Virus record (IMG/VR): IMGVR_UViG_3300028393_000001
Span: 59,963 to 123,962 of that record
DNA: 64,000 nt
DNA from: a virus
Reading direction: 5' to 3' (one strand)
Shown: piece after piece, positions 1 to 5,565 of the stretch
How positions within the stretch are numbered: the stretch's first letter is position 1
Layout of the letters: every line of letters starts with the position of its first letter
The notes under the pieces: generated by a model
Database searches by the model: none
The model's input: the letters and a program-made list of their open reading frames with translations, nothing else
What the model was told of the DNA's origin: nothing
Position numbers and translations under genes: made by a program

Positions 1-356
1 AAAATTTTCCTCAATATCATGCTTTCCTAGATAATTATTATAATGATGTTTATGGTACAATTGATCAAGTTGCCGAATATATTCGTGCCCTAGATAGTTA
101 TACACCAGCAAGTTTAAAGCGTTTTCAAGAGTTAACTTTTATTCAAGATCAAACTATGCAACAACCCCCTATGGGAATGTTTCAAGAATTGTTCAATGAT
201 AATGCAACAATGTTAAAGTTTTTAACTGATACGTTTGATGTAGCTACTGCGGAAAGACAGCAAGGAATTGCTAATTTTATTGCTGAAAGAATTGACGCGC
301 ATCAGAAACATCAGTGGATGATTCGCAGTATTTTAAAGAGCGTAGCTTCTCTATAA
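1..356 (+). CDS. dps: Dps/ferritin-like protein, 5' end missing
   Basis: The reading frame is open from the first bases of the window (codons start at base 3) to the TAA at 354-356, so the gene begins to the left. The visible 117 residues start with NFPQYHAFLDNYYNDVYGTI, which matches the helix of Dps proteins that carries the ferroxidase ligands (F..H..L...Y.....D..AE.IR.L), followed by a four-helix-bundle C-terminus ending in HQKHQWMIRSILK. Dps proteins oxidise and store iron in a 12-mer shell and protect DNA from peroxide. The ATG at 156 is internal, not the start. The neighbours are tRNAs, and a superoxide dismutase lies further right. The family is clear; whether it binds DNA cannot be judged because the N-terminal tail is not seen. 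Confidence 0.88.
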   Translation, partial: NFPQYHAFLDNYYNDVYGTIDQVAEYIRALDSYTPASLKRFQELTFIQDQTMQQPPMGMFQELFNDNATMLKFLTDTFDVATAERQQGIANFIAERIDAHQKHQWMIRSILKSVASL

Positions 357-367
357 AAAGCTAAAAC

Positions 368-441
368 GGGCTTATAGTTAAACGGTATAACGGTAGCTTT
401 GCAAGCTTCAATTCGGAGTTCGATTCTCCGTTGGTCCACCA
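368..441 (+). tRNA. tRNA-Ala(TGC)
   Basis: Cloverleaf of 74 nt: acceptor GGGCTTA pairs with TTGGTCC (one mismatch), anticodon loop TTTGCAA, T-loop TTCGATT, and an encoded CCA end. It lies 11 nt after the Dps gene. Confidence 0.95.
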
Positions 442-463
442 CTTACACACACAAGGACATAAT

Positions 464-691
464 ATGTTTTCACTAGATTTTTACATTGACTCTTTTCAAT
501 CAACAAAAAGAGCTTTAACCAATCAGGTCTTTACTGACCCTAAACTGAACAAGGCTGCAAATAAATTTATTGACGCACAAACTCAGTTTGCAAAAATGCT
601 TGCACAAAATACAGTAGATATGCTAAAGTATTCCGCCGACGCTGTTACTAACAAAGCATTTCCAAAGGCGACCAAAAATGACACCGTTTGA
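464..691 (+). CDS. Small phasin-like helical protein, function unknown
   Basis: Encodes 75 residues beginning MFSLDFYIDSFQSTK. The ATG at 464 is chosen because AAGGA lies just upstream; a longer reading frame from 431 would run through the tRNA-Ala 3' end. The sequence is amphipathic and probably all helical (FIDAQTQFAKMLAQNTVDML), a little like the phasin fold of polyhydroxyalkanoate granule proteins, but the similarity is too weak to name it. It overlaps the next gene by 14 nt, and the two products look alike in size and helix content, so they may act together. Confidence 0.65.
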   Translation: MFSLDFYIDSFQSTKRALTNQVFTDPKLNKAANKFIDAQTQFAKMLAQNTVDMLKYSADAVTNKAFPKATKNDTV

Positions 692-902
692 AATTCGTGC
701 AGACCTGCTTAAACTAGCAGCAGATCACCTAGAAAAACAGTTTACAGCAAATGTAAAGTTTGCAACAGAATATAACAAGGCTATGTTCCAAGCAGGAACT
801 GCTGCTGCTACTGAAGCCTTAGTTAAAATGCCTACATACTTTACATCTGAAGATGTAATTAAAAAGGCAACAGAATTTTATAGTTTTGTTCAAACAAAAT
901 GA
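678..902 (+). CDS. Small helical protein, function unknown
   Basis: Encodes 74 residues, MTPFEIRADLLKLAADHLEK onward, with long amphipathic helices (FATEYNKAMFQAGTAAATEAL). It overlaps the preceding gene by 14 nt, and its TGA shares bases with the ATG of the next small gene, so translation is probably coupled. The sequence has a weak phasin-like look (helical, Ala-rich), as does the gene before it. I do not recognise a defined family. Confidence 0.65.
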   Translation: MTPFEIRADLLKLAADHLEKQFTANVKFATEYNKAMFQAGTAAATEALVKMPTYFTSEDVIKKATEFYSFVQTK

Positions 903-1042
903 AGTTATTTAAGTGCTTAAAACAATTCTTTGAGCCTAAAAATCCAATGCAAGATTTCATTGAGCGTCATAATCCTCAATCGGTTTATGATGTAGAACGA
1001 TTGCAAAAAGAGTACGACAATCTTATATTTAAACTTAAGTAA
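899..1042 (+). CDS. Hypothetical 47-residue protein
   Basis: Short reading frame starting at the ATGA overlap with the preceding stop and ending TAA at 1040-1042. The product begins MKLFKCLKQFFEPKNP and is charged and probably helical toward the end (DVERLQKEYDNLIFKLK). Support comes from the coupled start and the tight packing with the next gene, which begins two bases later. No family recognised. Confidence 0.5.
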   Translation: MKLFKCLKQFFEPKNPMQDFIERHNPQSVYDVERLQKEYDNLIFKLK

Positions 1043-1043
1043 T

Positions 1044-1241
1044 ATGCCCCTAGTAATTAAAGACCGTAAAGTAGTTTATCAGAAGCCAACTGTGGATGAA
1101 ATGCCTAAGATTGGTAAATATGTTAGCCTGAATCCAATCTTTCAAATGCATCGGGCACACGCTCATATTAGAAATCTATCAGAATCTATGAGTGTACTAC
1201 AACGTAGTTTAATTCCTGGTGCATTAGAGCAATTAAAATAA
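1044..1241 (+). CDS. Hypothetical 65-residue protein
   Basis: Encodes a 65-residue basic protein starting MPLVIKDRKVVYQK. It follows the previous stop by one base and ends just before tRNA-Asn. No motif that I can name; the C-terminal half (MHRAHAHIRNLSESMSVLQR) is probably helical. Confidence 0.55.
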   Translation: MPLVIKDRKVVYQKPTVDEMPKIGKYVSLNPIFQMHRAHAHIRNLSESMSVLQRSLIPGALEQLK

Positions 1242-1242
1242 T

Positions 1243-1318
1243 TCCCTAGTAGCACAGCGGTAGTTGCACTTGACTGTTAATCAAGTTGTCCGTGGTTCGA
1301 TCCCACGCTGGGGAGCCA
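1243..1318 (+). tRNA. tRNA-Asn(GTT)
   Basis: 76 nt. Acceptor TCCCTAG pairs with CTGGGGA, anticodon loop CTGTTAA, T-arm GTGGTTCGATCCCAC, encoded GCCA end. Confidence 0.96.
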
Positions 1319-1323
1319 TAAAA

Positions 1324-1370
1324 TAGGCCTAAACAGGCTAGTCCAGGTGCAAGTCCTGGAATTTGTACTT
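1324..1370 (+). other. Two small hairpins, possible tRNA 3'-half remnant or leader RNA
   Basis: Between tRNA-Asn and the gene at 1420 there is a 5-bp hairpin with loop AAAC, then a hairpin CCAGG-TGCAAGT-CCTGG whose 7-nt loop looks like a T-loop. No acceptor stem or 5' half can be found, so it is not an intact tRNA. It may be a decayed tRNA or part of the 5' leader of the next gene. Confidence 0.35.
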
Positions 1371-1419
1371 GAATTTTCCTTAAAAATCAATTAAAATAAT
1401 CCTTTAACTAGGAACACTT

Positions 1420-1884
1420 ATGATTAAACTAAACGACTTTTTAAACATTACCGAATATGAAACTGGACACCTTGAGGTTGTCCATCAACAAGACGTATAT
1501 GGCAAAACTGCTATTAGTCTTGAAGTCTATGGCTTTGAATTTAATAAACTAATATGCGTATATGATATAGTATCGCAAGAAGTCCTAGAAATCATAGCCA
1601 AAGACGATGCTGCTGGTAAAAGTTATGTGTGGCAAACTTCAGACATTAAAGGTTTAGGCAACTATCGCGACTACCTAATTGAGCTAGAAGCAGAAGAAGA
1701 TATTTTAGAAAAAGCTGAAGCTATTTTCTTTAATAAGCCTTATGATTCACGAATAGTTGTTCCTATTGATATTAAAGACGAAGACTTCCTCTTATACGCA
1801 AAAGCTGCACATAAACTAGACATTACTATTAATGAGTTTATGGAACAAGCCATTCAGGAAATGGTAGAAAAATATAAAGGATAA
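1420..1884 (+). CDS. Conserved-looking phage protein with possible ribbon-helix-helix C-terminus
   Basis: Encodes 154 acidic residues beginning MIKLNDFLNITEYETGHLEV. The N-terminal two thirds look like a mixed alpha/beta domain. The last 45 residues (VVPIDIKDEDFLLYAKAAHK, then LDITINEFMEQAIQEMV) have the strand-helix-helix pattern of ribbon-helix-helix DNA-binding proteins. That reading is an inference from pattern alone. AGGAACACTT precedes the ATG. The next gene follows after 3 nt, suggesting one operon. Confidence 0.7.
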   Translation: MIKLNDFLNITEYETGHLEVVHQQDVYGKTAISLEVYGFEFNKLICVYDIVSQEVLEIIAKDDAAGKSYVWQTSDIKGLGNYRDYLIELEAEEDILEKAEAIFFNKPYDSRIVVPIDIKDEDFLLYAKAAHKLDITINEFMEQAIQEMVEKYKG

Positions 1885-1887
1885 CAT

Positions 1888-2085
1888 ATGAACGTAAACA
1901 GAGTTTCTCTTCAAAAGGAAGAAGTGTACCGCCAGTGGGAAATTAAAAAGTTAGACAAGCGGCACGAAGAACTTCGAATAGAAGAACAACGTGCTAAGTT
2001 AGATCTTATAGACAATGAGCAAGCAAGAGTTGAAATGAATCGTCGAATGAATCGTCCAGGACAAAATGTAGATAGGATGGCATAA
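1888..2085 (+). CDS. Hypothetical coiled-coil protein
   Basis: Encodes 65 residues, almost all charged and predicted to be one long helix (QWEIKKLDKRHEELRIEEQR). AAAGGA lies before the ATG. Its stop TAA overlaps the ATG of the next gene (TAATG), so the two are likely translated together. Function unknown. Confidence 0.6.
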   Translation: MNVNRVSLQKEEVYRQWEIKKLDKRHEELRIEEQRAKLDLIDNEQARVEMNRRMNRPGQNVDRMA

Positions 2086-2306
2086 TGGCGAAACCTAAAC
2101 CAAAACGTAAACCCACGGGGGCTATCGACATTCAGCCAGAAGGTCCACACGTTCCGGCTATGCCTCCAGTACAAGGAAGTTCAATGATTAGTCCAGTAAG
2201 TCCCGTCGAGGCGGGTGGTGGAACGTATAACCGTCCACCGCCTAAGCCTCAACCTTCAAAACCAATGAAGACTCCTAAACCTAAACCTCCGATGCCTAAG
2301 GCTTAG
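2085..2306 (+). CDS. Small Lys/Pro-rich protein
   Basis: Encodes 73 residues with basic, proline-rich ends (MAKPKPKRKPTG and KPMKTPKPKPPMPKA) and a Gly/Pro middle. The composition suggests a disordered, nucleic-acid-binding protein, but no fold can be assigned. Coupled by a TAATG overlap to the preceding coiled-coil gene. Confidence 0.6.
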   Translation: MAKPKPKRKPTGAIDIQPEGPHVPAMPPVQGSSMISPVSPVEAGGGTYNRPPPKPQPSKPMKTPKPKPPMPKA

Positions 2307-2307
2307 T

Positions 2308-2409
2308 ATGCCCAGTCCTCGTAGAACCAGTCAGATTTTAAAGGGGAAGAAGCCGCCTAAGCCCCGAAGCCTAAATGCAATGGCTAAAAGATCGGCGCGC
2401 AAAAAATAA
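2308..2409 (+). CDS. Hypothetical 33-residue basic peptide
   Basis: ATG one base after the previous stop; product MPSPRRTSQILKGKKPPKPR followed by a basic tail ending ARKK. Very basic like its upstream neighbour. The stop runs directly into tRNA-Ser, whose first base is 2410. Support is the coupled position and similar composition. Confidence 0.45.
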   Translation: MPSPRRTSQILKGKKPPKPRSLNAMAKRSARKK

Positions 2410-2496
2410 GGAAGATGTGTTGCAAGGTGCAACAGAGGCTTGCTAAGCCTTCGTCTAGAAATAGGCCGATAGGTTCGATTCCTATATCTTCCGCCA
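2410..2496 (+). tRNA. tRNA-Ser(GCT)
   Basis: 87 nt with a long variable arm. Acceptor GGAAGAT pairs with ATCTTCC, anticodon loop TTGCTAA, T-arm AGGTTCGATTCCT, encoded GCCA. Confidence 0.95.
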
Positions 2497-2499
2497 CTT

Positions 2500-2574
2500 A
2501 GCCGTGTAGCTCAGAGGAAGAGCAAACGCTTGATAAGCGTTAGGTCGACATCTCGGAATTGTCCATGGCTACCA
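2500..2574 (+). tRNA. tRNA-Ile(GAT)
   Basis: 75 nt. Acceptor AGCCGTG pairs with CATGGCT, D-arm TAGCTCAGAGGAAGAGC, anticodon loop TTGATAA, encoded ACCA. The T-arm is unusual: GACAT-CTCGGAA-TTGTC has a mismatch and no TTC at the loop start. Confidence 0.88.
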
Positions 2575-2598
2575 TAATTATCATTAGAAGGATATAAT

Positions 2599-2787
2599 AT
2601 GAAATACCAAAATTCAATGTGGGGCGATTACAGCCCTACTCCAGCGGTTGAACAGATCGGCGTGCAGATAGAAGCAGACAATCAACCTGAGATGGTTGTA
2701 ACAGCCCAACAAATGGCTACAGACCCCTCGTGTACTACAACAGAGGATATGATTGCAGCAATGGGTACAGTACCAGCACGCTCATAA
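2599..2787 (+). CDS. Hypothetical 62-residue acidic protein
   Basis: Encodes 62 residues beginning MKYQNSMWGDYSPTPAVEQI, preceded by GAAGGATATAAT that contains AAGGA. It sits between tRNA-Ile and tRNA-Trp. The product is acidic, with no motif I recognise. Confidence 0.55.
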   Translation: MKYQNSMWGDYSPTPAVEQIGVQIEADNQPEMVVTAQQMATDPSCTTTEDMIAAMGTVPARS

Positions 2788-2801
2788 AGCTAATTTTAAG
2801 T

Positions 2802-2876
2802 GTCTCTCTAGTGTAATGGCAGCATCACAGATTCCAAATCTGTTAGGTCAGGGTTCGAGTCCTTGGGGGGATGCCA
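2802..2876 (+). tRNA. tRNA-Trp(CCA)
   Basis: 75 nt. Acceptor GTCTCTC pairs with GGGGGAT (several G-U pairs), anticodon arm ACAGA-TTCCAAA-TCTGT, T-arm CAGGGTTCGAGTCCTTG, encoded CCA. Confidence 0.93.
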
Positions 2877-2896
2877 ACTTTTTAACAGGATATTTT

Positions 2897-3316
2897 ATGA
2901 AAAAATTTATTTCAATTGCCGTTATCTCTTTTGCTGGCGTTGTTAATGCCGGAGAAATTACAGCCTCCTACTTAACCGATAGCGGACGTGATGGATATGC
3001 CATTAGTACACAGGTCAAAGGCGTTACCCTTGGAGCCTCACACGTTGATCGTGTTTATGACCGCTTCTCAGTAGGTAAATCTTTTGATATTGCTAAAGTC
3101 GGACCACTACAACTAGCAGCAGGCGGAAGCGGAGTATATCAAAGTACTCTTGCTAAAAATGATAGTGGTTATGGCCTAGCAGCTCAGGTAACAGCAACTG
3201 CTGCGGTCAATAAAAACGTTGACGTAGTTGCTGGCGTACAGAAGTTCTGGGGACAGGACCGCGTGAGTGCTCAAAATGGTAACTCGGCTACTGTTGGAAT
3301 TAAAGTTAAGTTTTAA
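2897..3316 (+). CDS. Exported small outer-membrane-barrel-like protein
   Basis: Encodes 139 residues. The ATG at 2897 follows AACAGGATATTTT and starts a clear Sec signal peptide, MKKFISIAVISFAGVVNA, with cleavage likely after NA. The mature part has alternating hydrophobic strands and a C-terminal VGIKVKF, ending in Phe as outer membrane beta-barrel proteins often do. A role as a phage-encoded surface protein (for example blocking superinfection) is inference. It is directly followed by the tmRNA region. Confidence 0.7.
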   Translation: MKKFISIAVISFAGVVNAGEITASYLTDSGRDGYAISTQVKGVTLGASHVDRVYDRFSVGKSFDIAKVGPLQLAAGGSGVYQSTLAKNDSGYGLAAQVTATAAVNKNVDVVAGVQKFWGQDRVSAQNGNSATVGIKVKF

Positions 3317-3319
3317 TTT

Positions 3320-3416
3320 AAATACACTACTTGCCACTTAATAAATATATGCGGAGACGTTCCGGACTGTGTCATTCCGCGGGTAACTGGGAGCACCCAG
3401 CATAGGTAGTGTGTTT
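3320..3416 (+). repeat. Hairpin with outer stem AAATACACTAC / GTAGTGTGTTT
   Basis: 3320-3330 pairs with 3406-3416 (one G-U). Inside are GCGGA...TCCGC and CTGGG-AGCA-CCCAG hairpins. The outer stem sequence is close to that of the hairpin at 5563-5643. It may belong to the tmRNA acceptor piece or be a separate leader structure. Confidence 0.65.
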
Positions 3417-3486
3417 TTTATTTTATAGTTGTATGAAGTAGACAGAAAAGTGTCTTGGACGGGGGTGCGAATCCCCCCAGGTCCAC

Positions 3487-3543
3487 CAGAAGTATATTCG
3501 ACCTCACACGCGGAGAGGTGAAATATAACAGAATATACTTCTG
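3487..3543 (+). repeat. 12-bp helix closing the tmRNA spacer
   Basis: 3487-3498 (CAGAAGTATATT) is the exact reverse complement of 3532-3543. It begins within the CCA end of the acceptor piece and ends three bases before the coding piece, enclosing an inner hairpin ACCTC...GAGGT. Confidence 0.9.
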
Positions 3544-3631
3544 ATGGGCCTGCATAGTTTCGACAGGGCAAAGAGTAGGAAAATGGACAACTCGGTAGGC
3601 GATGACCGTTAATCAAGCAAAACAAGTAAAC

Positions 3632-3664
3632 GCAAACGACTCACAGTTCGCATTAGCAGCCTAA
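3632..3664 (+). other. tmRNA proteolysis-tag reading frame
   Basis: Codons GCA AAC GAC TCA CAG TTC GCA TTA GCA GCC TAA give tag ANDSQFALAA. The tag starts with the resume codon GCA and ends in the ALAA degron seen in many proteobacterial tags. Confidence 0.93.
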
Positions 3665-3722
3665 ACACTGCTTAGGGTTTTGATAAGTTTTCCTCGTAAC
3701 AGAATAAACTTATCTCAAATAC

Positions 3723-3798
3723 CGCAGAGTATGGAAGTGGTCATCCGTCTGGTCTCATAAGCCTGAAATCGTTGGTTCGAATCCAACCTCTGCATCCA
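3723..3798 (+). tRNA. Initiator tRNA-fMet(CAT)
   Basis: 76 nt. Acceptor CGCAGAG faces CTCTGCA, leaving a C1-A72 mismatch, the hallmark of bacterial initiator tRNA. Anticodon loop CTCATAA; anticodon stem with GG/CC pairs; T-arm GTTGG-TTCGAAT-CCAAC; encoded CCA. It starts a few bases after the tmRNA coding piece. Confidence 0.92.
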
Positions 3799-3816
3799 AT
3801 ACGAAAGGAAAATTGT

Positions 3817-4050
3817 ATGAAATTAAAATCTACTCCAGGTGCAATGGCAAATGCCAAGATACCTACATCCGTAAGCTACGGAGCAGATGCCCCCTCCTTA
3901 GATGCTGATATGGGTGTAGAGGATATTAGTCCTACAGGTACTGATATGGATGATATTCCACCAGGCAGTTTTGAGTTATTGACTCCAACAGTTAATAATA
4001 TTAAAATTACACACGAAGGTGATATGGGACGACTAAGTCCCCTAGAATAA
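3817..4050 (+). CDS. Hypothetical 77-residue acidic protein
   Basis: ATG at 3817 after GAAAGGAAAATTGT; a longer frame from 3772 would cover the tRNA and is rejected. The product, MKLKSTPGAMANAKIPTSVS onward, is Asp/Pro-rich and probably unstructured in the middle (DADMGVEDISPTGTDMDDIP). No family recognised. It lies between tRNA-fMet and tRNA-Gly. Confidence 0.55.
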   Translation: MKLKSTPGAMANAKIPTSVSYGADAPSLDADMGVEDISPTGTDMDDIPPGSFELLTPTVNNIKITHEGDMGRLSPLE

Positions 4051-4057
4051 AAGATGA

Positions 4058-4132
4058 GCGGGCATGGTGCTAGTGGTAACACATATCCTTGCCAAGGACA
4101 AGTTGCGAGTTCGATTCTCGCTGCCCGCTCCA
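4058..4132 (+). tRNA. tRNA-Gly(GCC)
   Basis: 75 nt. Acceptor GCGGGCA pairs with TGCCCGC, anticodon loop TTGCCAA, T-arm GCGAGTTCGATTCTCGC, encoded TCCA. Its CCA end is the first part of a 20-bp helix that runs to tRNA-Ser. Confidence 0.96.
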
Positions 4133-4223
4133 TATATAAATATACTACTAAACCCGCTGAGTCAGGTTTAACTACTGGAGTTCTGAAAAGAAGGTGTCGT
4201 AAGAGTAGTATATTTATATATGG
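4130..4223 (+). repeat. 20-bp perfect helix joining tRNA-Gly and tRNA-Ser
   Basis: 4130-4149 is the exact reverse complement of 4204-4223. The left arm begins at the CCA of tRNA-Gly and the right arm ends on the first GG of tRNA-Ser(TGA). The 54-nt inside holds a hairpin AAACC...GGTTT and then an unpaired A/G-rich stretch. Confidence 0.95.
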
Positions 4224-4313
4224 AAGATAATGCAGCGGGGTTGGTCCTGCGACTGGCCTTGAAAACCAGGTTCTCTTAACAGGGATGGGGTTCGACTCCT
4301 CTGTCTTCCGCCA
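4222..4313 (+). tRNA. tRNA-Ser(TGA)
   Basis: 92 nt with long variable arm. Acceptor GGAAGAT pairs with GTCTTCC, anticodon loop CTTGAAA, T-arm GGGGTTCGACTCCT, encoded GCCA. Confidence 0.93.
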
Positions 4314-4318
4314 ATATT

Positions 4319-4885
4319 ATGAAAAAAACAATATTATCACTATTTGATTACTCAGGTAATTGGCCTAGCCCTTATAAACGGGCAGGGTATGATGTGTATC
4401 AAGTTGACGTTAAACTAGGTATAGATATCTTAGAACTTCAACCCGAGGACATACCTGATAATGTCTATGGTATATTAGCTGCTCCTCCTTGTACAGATTT
4501 TGCAGGCTCAGGAGCACAGTACTGGAAAGCTAAAGACATAGACGGACGTACTGATAGTAGTCTAGCCCTAGTAGATAAAACATTAGAAATTATTTCTTGG
4601 TGTGACCCTAAATTTTGGGTGCTGGAAAATCCTGTAGGTAGACTAAGTAAACTTAGACCCAAACTAGGAGATCCCTGGTATTTTCAGCCTTGGCATTATG
4701 GTGATGCCTATACTAAGAAAACAGGGTTATGGGGTAATTTCAATAAAAGTTTAGTAAAACAGGAGGTAATTCCTGATCCTAATTCTTGGATAATGAAACT
4801 AGGTGGTAAATCGGAGAGAACAAAAGAATTACGCTCAATGACTCCTTTAGGATTTGCAGAGGCTTTCTTTAAAGCAAACCCATAA
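4319..4885 (+). CDS. DNA (cytosine-5) methyltransferase-like protein
   Basis: 188 residues. Residues 54-65 contain APPCTDFAGSG, the Pro-Cys motif IV that carries the catalytic cysteine (C58) of C5-cytosine methyltransferases, and ENPVGRL near residue 103 is the motif VI counterpart (ENV in most). The N-terminus ILSLFDYSGNW is the S-adenosylmethionine-binding motif I region. At 188 residues it is shorter than usual enzymes (300+) and has no visible separate target-recognition domain; many phages carry such short forms. Likely role: modifying phage DNA against host restriction. No cognate endonuclease is seen. Confidence 0.85.
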   Translation: MKKTILSLFDYSGNWPSPYKRAGYDVYQVDVKLGIDILELQPEDIPDNVYGILAAPPCTDFAGSGAQYWKAKDIDGRTDSSLALVDKTLEIISWCDPKFWVLENPVGRLSKLRPKLGDPWYFQPWHYGDAYTKKTGLWGNFNKSLVKQEVIPDPNSWIMKLGGKSERTKELRSMTPLGFAEAFFKANP

Positions 4886-4893
4886 ATTTAGAT

Positions 4894-4922
4894 TTGAACT
4901 GTGAGTTAAAATTCTTTATAAT
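4894..4922 (+). promoter_or_regulatory. Sigma70-type promoter
   Basis: TTGAAC, 17-bp spacer, TATAAT (4917-4922), seven bases before the ATG at 4929. Confidence 0.8.
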
Positions 4923-4928
4923 ATCAGT

Positions 4929-5156
4929 ATGAAAAAGAAATTTAATATCCAATCTCTCTCGCCGCAAATGTCTACACCTAGAGTAACTCGCACGGATATT
5001 CCGAGCTTGTATACTCCTGGGGGTAACTGTACCCTAAAAGAAACACCTAAGTATACAGGCGACCAAATGATTGGTATTTCAATCATTCATAAGTCCTGCC
5101 TACAACCTATCTTTAGTCAACAAGAGGCTATTGATGCAGCAAGTATGCGACGTTAG
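4929..5156 (+). CDS. Hypothetical 75-residue protein
   Basis: First gene after a promoter whose -10 ends at 4922, so the transcript would be almost leaderless unless it begins at a later ATG. Product begins MKKKFNIQSLSPQMSTPRVT and ends with MIGISIIHKSCLQPIFSQQE plus a short tail. This C-terminal pattern resembles small proteins of other tailed phages, but no function is known to me. The next gene starts one base after the stop. Confidence 0.65.
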   Translation: MKKKFNIQSLSPQMSTPRVTRTDIPSLYTPGGNCTLKETPKYTGDQMIGISIIHKSCLQPIFSQQEAIDAASMRR

Positions 5157-5157
5157 T

Positions 5158-5439
5158 ATGGCTAAGTCGTTTGCAGAAATTAAAAAATCATTAGGCTTAC
5201 TAGACTTTATCCAGTTTGGTAAGTATCGTGGTTGTCGTGTAGACTCCATAGTTGCTATGGATGACGACTACCTTCGTTATATGCAAACACAAGGTATCAA
5301 GTTTGATGCTAGTGTAATGGATGCACTAACCAATAAGTTTTCAGCTGATTCTATAGAAGTAGGGTATGACCCTCGTGAAGTTCAAGAAGTAGATGAGCAT
5401 GGTTATGGCCCTATATATTTTGGCGACGTGCCTTGGTAA
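5158..5439 (+). CDS. Small DUF3820-like protein
   Basis: 93 residues beginning MAKSFAEIKKSLGLLDFIQF. The stretch FGKYRGCRVDSIVAMDDDYL followed by RYMQTQ fits the FGKYKG...D.DYLRWM pattern of the DUF3820 / exonuclease-associated small domain. ATG at 5158 is one base after the preceding stop; an in-frame upstream start at 5071 would overlap that gene widely. Biochemical role unknown. Confidence 0.65.
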   Translation: MAKSFAEIKKSLGLLDFIQFGKYRGCRVDSIVAMDDDYLRYMQTQGIKFDASVMDALTNKFSADSIEVGYDPREVQEVDEHGYGPIYFGDVPW

Positions 5440-5461
5440 ATTAATAATAAGGAGAGCTGTC

Positions 5462-5500
5462 ATGACAAGTGACAAGAGTGACAAACTGCCGGGGGTATAA
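5462..5500 (+). CDS. Possible 12-residue leader peptide overlapping tRNA-Lys
   Basis: AAGGAGAGCTGTC gives a strong ribosome binding site 5 bases before an ATG that opens MTSDKSDKLPGV and stops at TAA inside the first bases of tRNA-Lys (starts 5491). It may be the start of a gene that was replaced by the tRNA, or a real short peptide. Confidence 0.3.
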   Translation: MTSDKSDKLPGV

Positions 5501-5565
5501 CTTAGCGGCTAAAGTAACTGGCTTTTAACCAGTAAATCAGGGTTCGATTCCCTGTGCCCCTACCA
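5491..5565 (+). tRNA. tRNA-Lys(TTT)
   Basis: 75 nt. Acceptor GGGGGTA pairs with TGCCCCT (first pair G-U), anticodon arm CTGG-CTTTTAA-CCAG, T-arm CAGGGTTCGATTCCCTG, encoded ACCA. Confidence 0.95.

Larger units (their letters stand above)
3319..3718 (+). ncRNA. ssrA: tmRNA, circularly permuted (two-piece type)
   Basis: The 3' tRNA-like half comes first: T-arm GGGGG-TGCGAAT-CCCCC, acceptor strand CAGGTCC and ACCA ending at 3488. After a 57-nt spacer closed by a 12-bp helix comes the 5' half at 3546, GGGCCTGCATAGTTTCGAC, with the tmRNA-typical TTCGAC. GGGCCTG pairs with CAGGTCC over 7 bp. A tag frame at 3632-3664 reads ANDSQFALAA-stop after GTAAAC, and is followed by ACTGCTTAG and a 9-bp hairpin (3682-3690 with 3706-3714). 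The order is that of permuted tmRNA genes of alphaproteobacteria and some betaproteobacteria and cyanobacteria. The exact ends of both pieces are not certain; the left part (3319-3420) may hold pseudoknots. tmRNA frees stalled ribosomes and tags the product for proteolysis. Confidence 0.93.

Noticed and set aside
2753-2896. Longer N-terminus for the exported protein at 2897
   Set aside because: It would run through tRNA-Trp, while the ATG at 2897 begins a perfect signal peptide.
4130-4223. Hammerhead or similar self-cleaving ribozyme in the tRNA bridging hairpins
   Set aside because: CTGAGTC and CTGAAA look suggestive, but the CTGANGA...GAAA core and the three-way junction are not present.
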